A DNA stretch of 6,108 nt from positions 1 to 6,108 of the forward strand of contig CANGBE010000096.1 in NCBI GenBank assembly GCA_947451875.1, written 5' to 3'. Source of the DNA: Sphingomonadaceae bacterium. Its GTDB lineage: Bacteria; Pseudomonadota; Alphaproteobacteria; Sphingomonadales; Sphingomonadaceae. Under the pieces are notes generated by a model, which did no database searches, had not been told where the DNA came from, and saw only the letters and a list, made by a program, of their open reading frames with translations. Below are positions 4,828-6,108 of this stretch, in pieces (position 1 is the stretch's first letter; each line of letters opens with the position of its first letter). The translations under genes were made by a program, and so were the position numbers.

Positions 4828-6108
4828 TCAGTCGTCGTTCTTAAGGAACGCCGGCATGTGATCCGGATTACCGCCTTCGCTGTCACGACGCGGGCCGCGA
4901 TCACCGCCTTCACGACGAGGACCACGATCACCACCACCCTCACGACGTGGGCCGCGATCACCGCCACCATCACGGCGCGGGCCACGACCGCGATCACCAC
5001 CGGGACGATCGCCACGCGGCTCACGCGCTTCGCGGGGCGGGCGGGTATCTTCCAGCTCGGCACCGGTTTCCTGATCGACGACGCGCATGGAAAGGCGAAC
5101 CTTGCCGCGCTGGTCGATTTCGAGAACCTTGACCTTCACGGCCATGCCTTCCGAAACGACGTCGGTGGGCTTCTCGACGCGCTCGTTGCGCATTTCCGAA
5201 ACGTGGACGAGACCGTCCTTGCCACCCATGAAGTTCACGAAAGCACCGAAATCGACGATGTTGACGACCTTGCCATCATAGACCTTGCCGACTTCAGCTT
5301 CCTCGACAATGCCGAGGATCCATGCGCGGGCAGCTTCGATCTGGGCCGGATCGGACGAGGACAGCTTGATCAGACCTTCATCATCGATATCGACCTTGGC
5401 GCCGGTTTCAGCAACGATCTCGCGGATCACCTTGCCGCCGGTACCGATGACTTCGCGGATCTTCGATTTGTCGATCTGCATTGTCTCGATGCGCGGAGCG
5501 TGAGCCGAAAGCTCGGTGCGCGAAGTGCCCAGAGCCTTGGTCATTTCACCCAGGATGTGCGCACGGCCGTCTTTGGCCTGATGCAGAGCGGCTTCGAAGA
5601 TTTCGCGCGTGATGCCCGCAACCTTGATGTCCATCTGCATCGTGGTGATGCCTTCGGAAGTACCAGCCACCTTGAAGTCCATGTCGCCCAGATGATCTTC
5701 GTCACCCAGGATATCGGACAGCACGGTAAATTCCTTGCCTTCCAGGATCAGGCCCATCGCGATGCCCGAAACCGGGCGCGTGATCGGCACGCCGGCGTCC
5801 ATCATCGACAGAGCGCCACCGCAGACGGTAGCCATCGACGACGAACCGTTGGACTCGGTGATGTCCGAGACAACGCGGATCGTATAGGGGAAGTCTTCCT
5901 TGCTGGGCAGAACCGCACGCAGTGCGCGCCATGCCAGCTTGCCGTGTCCGGTGTCGCGACGTGAAGGCGCACCGAAGCGGCCTACTTCGCCAACCGAATA
6001 GGGCGGGAAGTTGTAGTGCAGCATGAAGTTCGAATAGGTCAGGCCTTCCAGACCATCGATCATCTGCTCGCTCTCGCGGGTGCCCAGCGTGGTGGTGCAG
6101 ATCGACTG
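4828..6108 (-). CDS. pnp: Polynucleotide phosphorylase, C-terminal 426 residues (start beyond right edge)
   Basis: PNPase is a trimeric 3'-to-5' exoribonuclease that phosphorolyses RNA to nucleoside diphosphates and joins the RNA degradosome. The window holds roughly the last 55% of a typical 700-780 residue protein. First comes most of the second RNase PH domain (about 6108-5620), with QSICTTTLGT, FMLHYNFPPYSVGE and the catalytic GDEDHLGDMDFK segment (about 5671-5706) containing the metal-binding Asp and Lys residues. A KH domain follows, with GTGG as its GxxG loop (5434-5445). Then comes an S1 domain (VGKVYDGKVVNIVDFGAF to VRLSMR, about 5290-5080). The tail is Arg/Gly/Asp-rich and repeated, ending MPAFLKNDD, similar to the conserved end of alphaproteobacterial PNPases. 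The stop is TGA at 4830-4828, followed by a terminator. In most bacteria rpsO lies just upstream of pnp, which here would be right of the window. Confidence 0.98.
   Translation of the reverse strand, partial: QSICTTTLGTRESEQMIDGLEGLTYSNFMLHYNFPPYSVGEVGRFGAPSRRDTGHGKLAWRALRAVLPSKEDFPYTIRVVSDITESNGSSSMATVCGGALSMMDAGVPITRPVSGIAMGLILEGKEFTVLSDILGDEDHLGDMDFKVAGTSEGITTMQMDIKVAGITREIFEAALHQAKDGRAHILGEMTKALGTSRTELSAHAPRIETMQIDKSKIREVIGTGGKVIREIVAETGAKVDIDDEGLIKLSSSDPAQIEAARAWILGIVEEAEVGKVYDGKVVNIVDFGAFVNFMGGKDGLVHVSEMRNERVEKPTDVVSEGMAVKVKVLEIDQRGKVRLSMRVVDQETGAELEDTRPPREAREPRGDRPGGDRGRGPRRDGGGDRGPRREGGGDRGPRREGGDRGPRRDSEGGNPDHMPAFLKNDD
4883..5000 (-). repeat. Tandem 27-30 bp coding repeats in the pnp tail
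   Basis: About four tandem units, starting at 4883, 4910, 4940 and 4970, each begin TCACG(A/G)CG on the plus strand; the first is 27 bp, the next two are 30 bp, and the last is degenerate. They encode 9- or 10-residue repeats of the form GGDRGPRRE/D. All length differences are multiples of three, so the frame is kept. Such units can expand or contract by slippage, and the Arg/Gly-rich product is likely disordered and able to bind RNA. Confidence 0.75.

Noticed and set aside
4883..5000. Possible CRISPR array
   Set aside because: The repeats are contiguous, in frame, imperfect and lie inside the pnp coding sequence with no unique spacers.
4858..5964. A 368-residue open frame on the plus strand
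   Set aside because: It is antisense to pnp, whose identity is certain; its Thr/Ala-rich start is the mirror of the pnp repeat tail. Long antisense frames are common in GC-rich genes.

Overview
The window looks like chromosome of an alphaproteobacterium, most likely Sphingomonadales (Erythrobacteraceae or Sphingomonadaceae). The evidence is a gcrA gene, which is found almost only in alphaproteobacteria, a sphingomonad-style ABC-2 permease, an hspQ gene, and moderately high GC with matching codon use. The genus assignment is inference from gene types; no database search was possible.

Layout, left to right. (1) 1-711, minus: the N-terminal 237 residues of a tyrosine recombinase (DUF4102/P4-type integrase), which runs off the left edge. 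(2) 712-862: its leader with a candidate promoter and small repeats, then a rho-independent terminator. (3) 863-952, minus: a complete tRNA-Ser(CGA) with encoded CCA. An integrase just downstream of a tRNA 3' end is the classic junction of an integrated island or prophage, whose body would lie left of the window. (4) 1111-1500, plus: hspQ, possibly leaderless. (5) 1511-2365, minus: an ABC-2 type transport permease, convergent with hspQ (10 bp gap) and divergent from gcrA (77 bp gap). (6) 2443-3126, plus: gcrA, the cell-cycle sigma70 cofactor, with a long Ala/Pro-rich linker. (7) 3201-3557, plus: a stand-alone PilZ protein, followed after 54 bp by (8) 3612-4754, plus: a diguanylate cyclase with a coiled coil and a GGEEF domain. 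(9) 4779-4802: a terminator. (10) 4828-6108, minus: the C-terminal 426 residues of polynucleotide phosphorylase (pnp), including catalytic, KH and S1 domains and an Arg/Gly/Asp-rich repeated tail; its start lies beyond the right edge.

From the tRNA rightwards this is ordinary core genome. The functional themes are cell-cycle transcription (GcrA), c-di-GMP synthesis and sensing (cyclase plus PilZ, probably acting together), and RNA turnover (PNPase). No stretch longer than 300 bases lacks a gene. I did not find a clearly new system. The points most worth a second look are the island junction at tRNA-Ser, the PilZ/cyclase pair (the cyclase lacks the usual inhibitory site and has an inverted repeat over its start), and the tight -10/ATG arrangement of hspQ.
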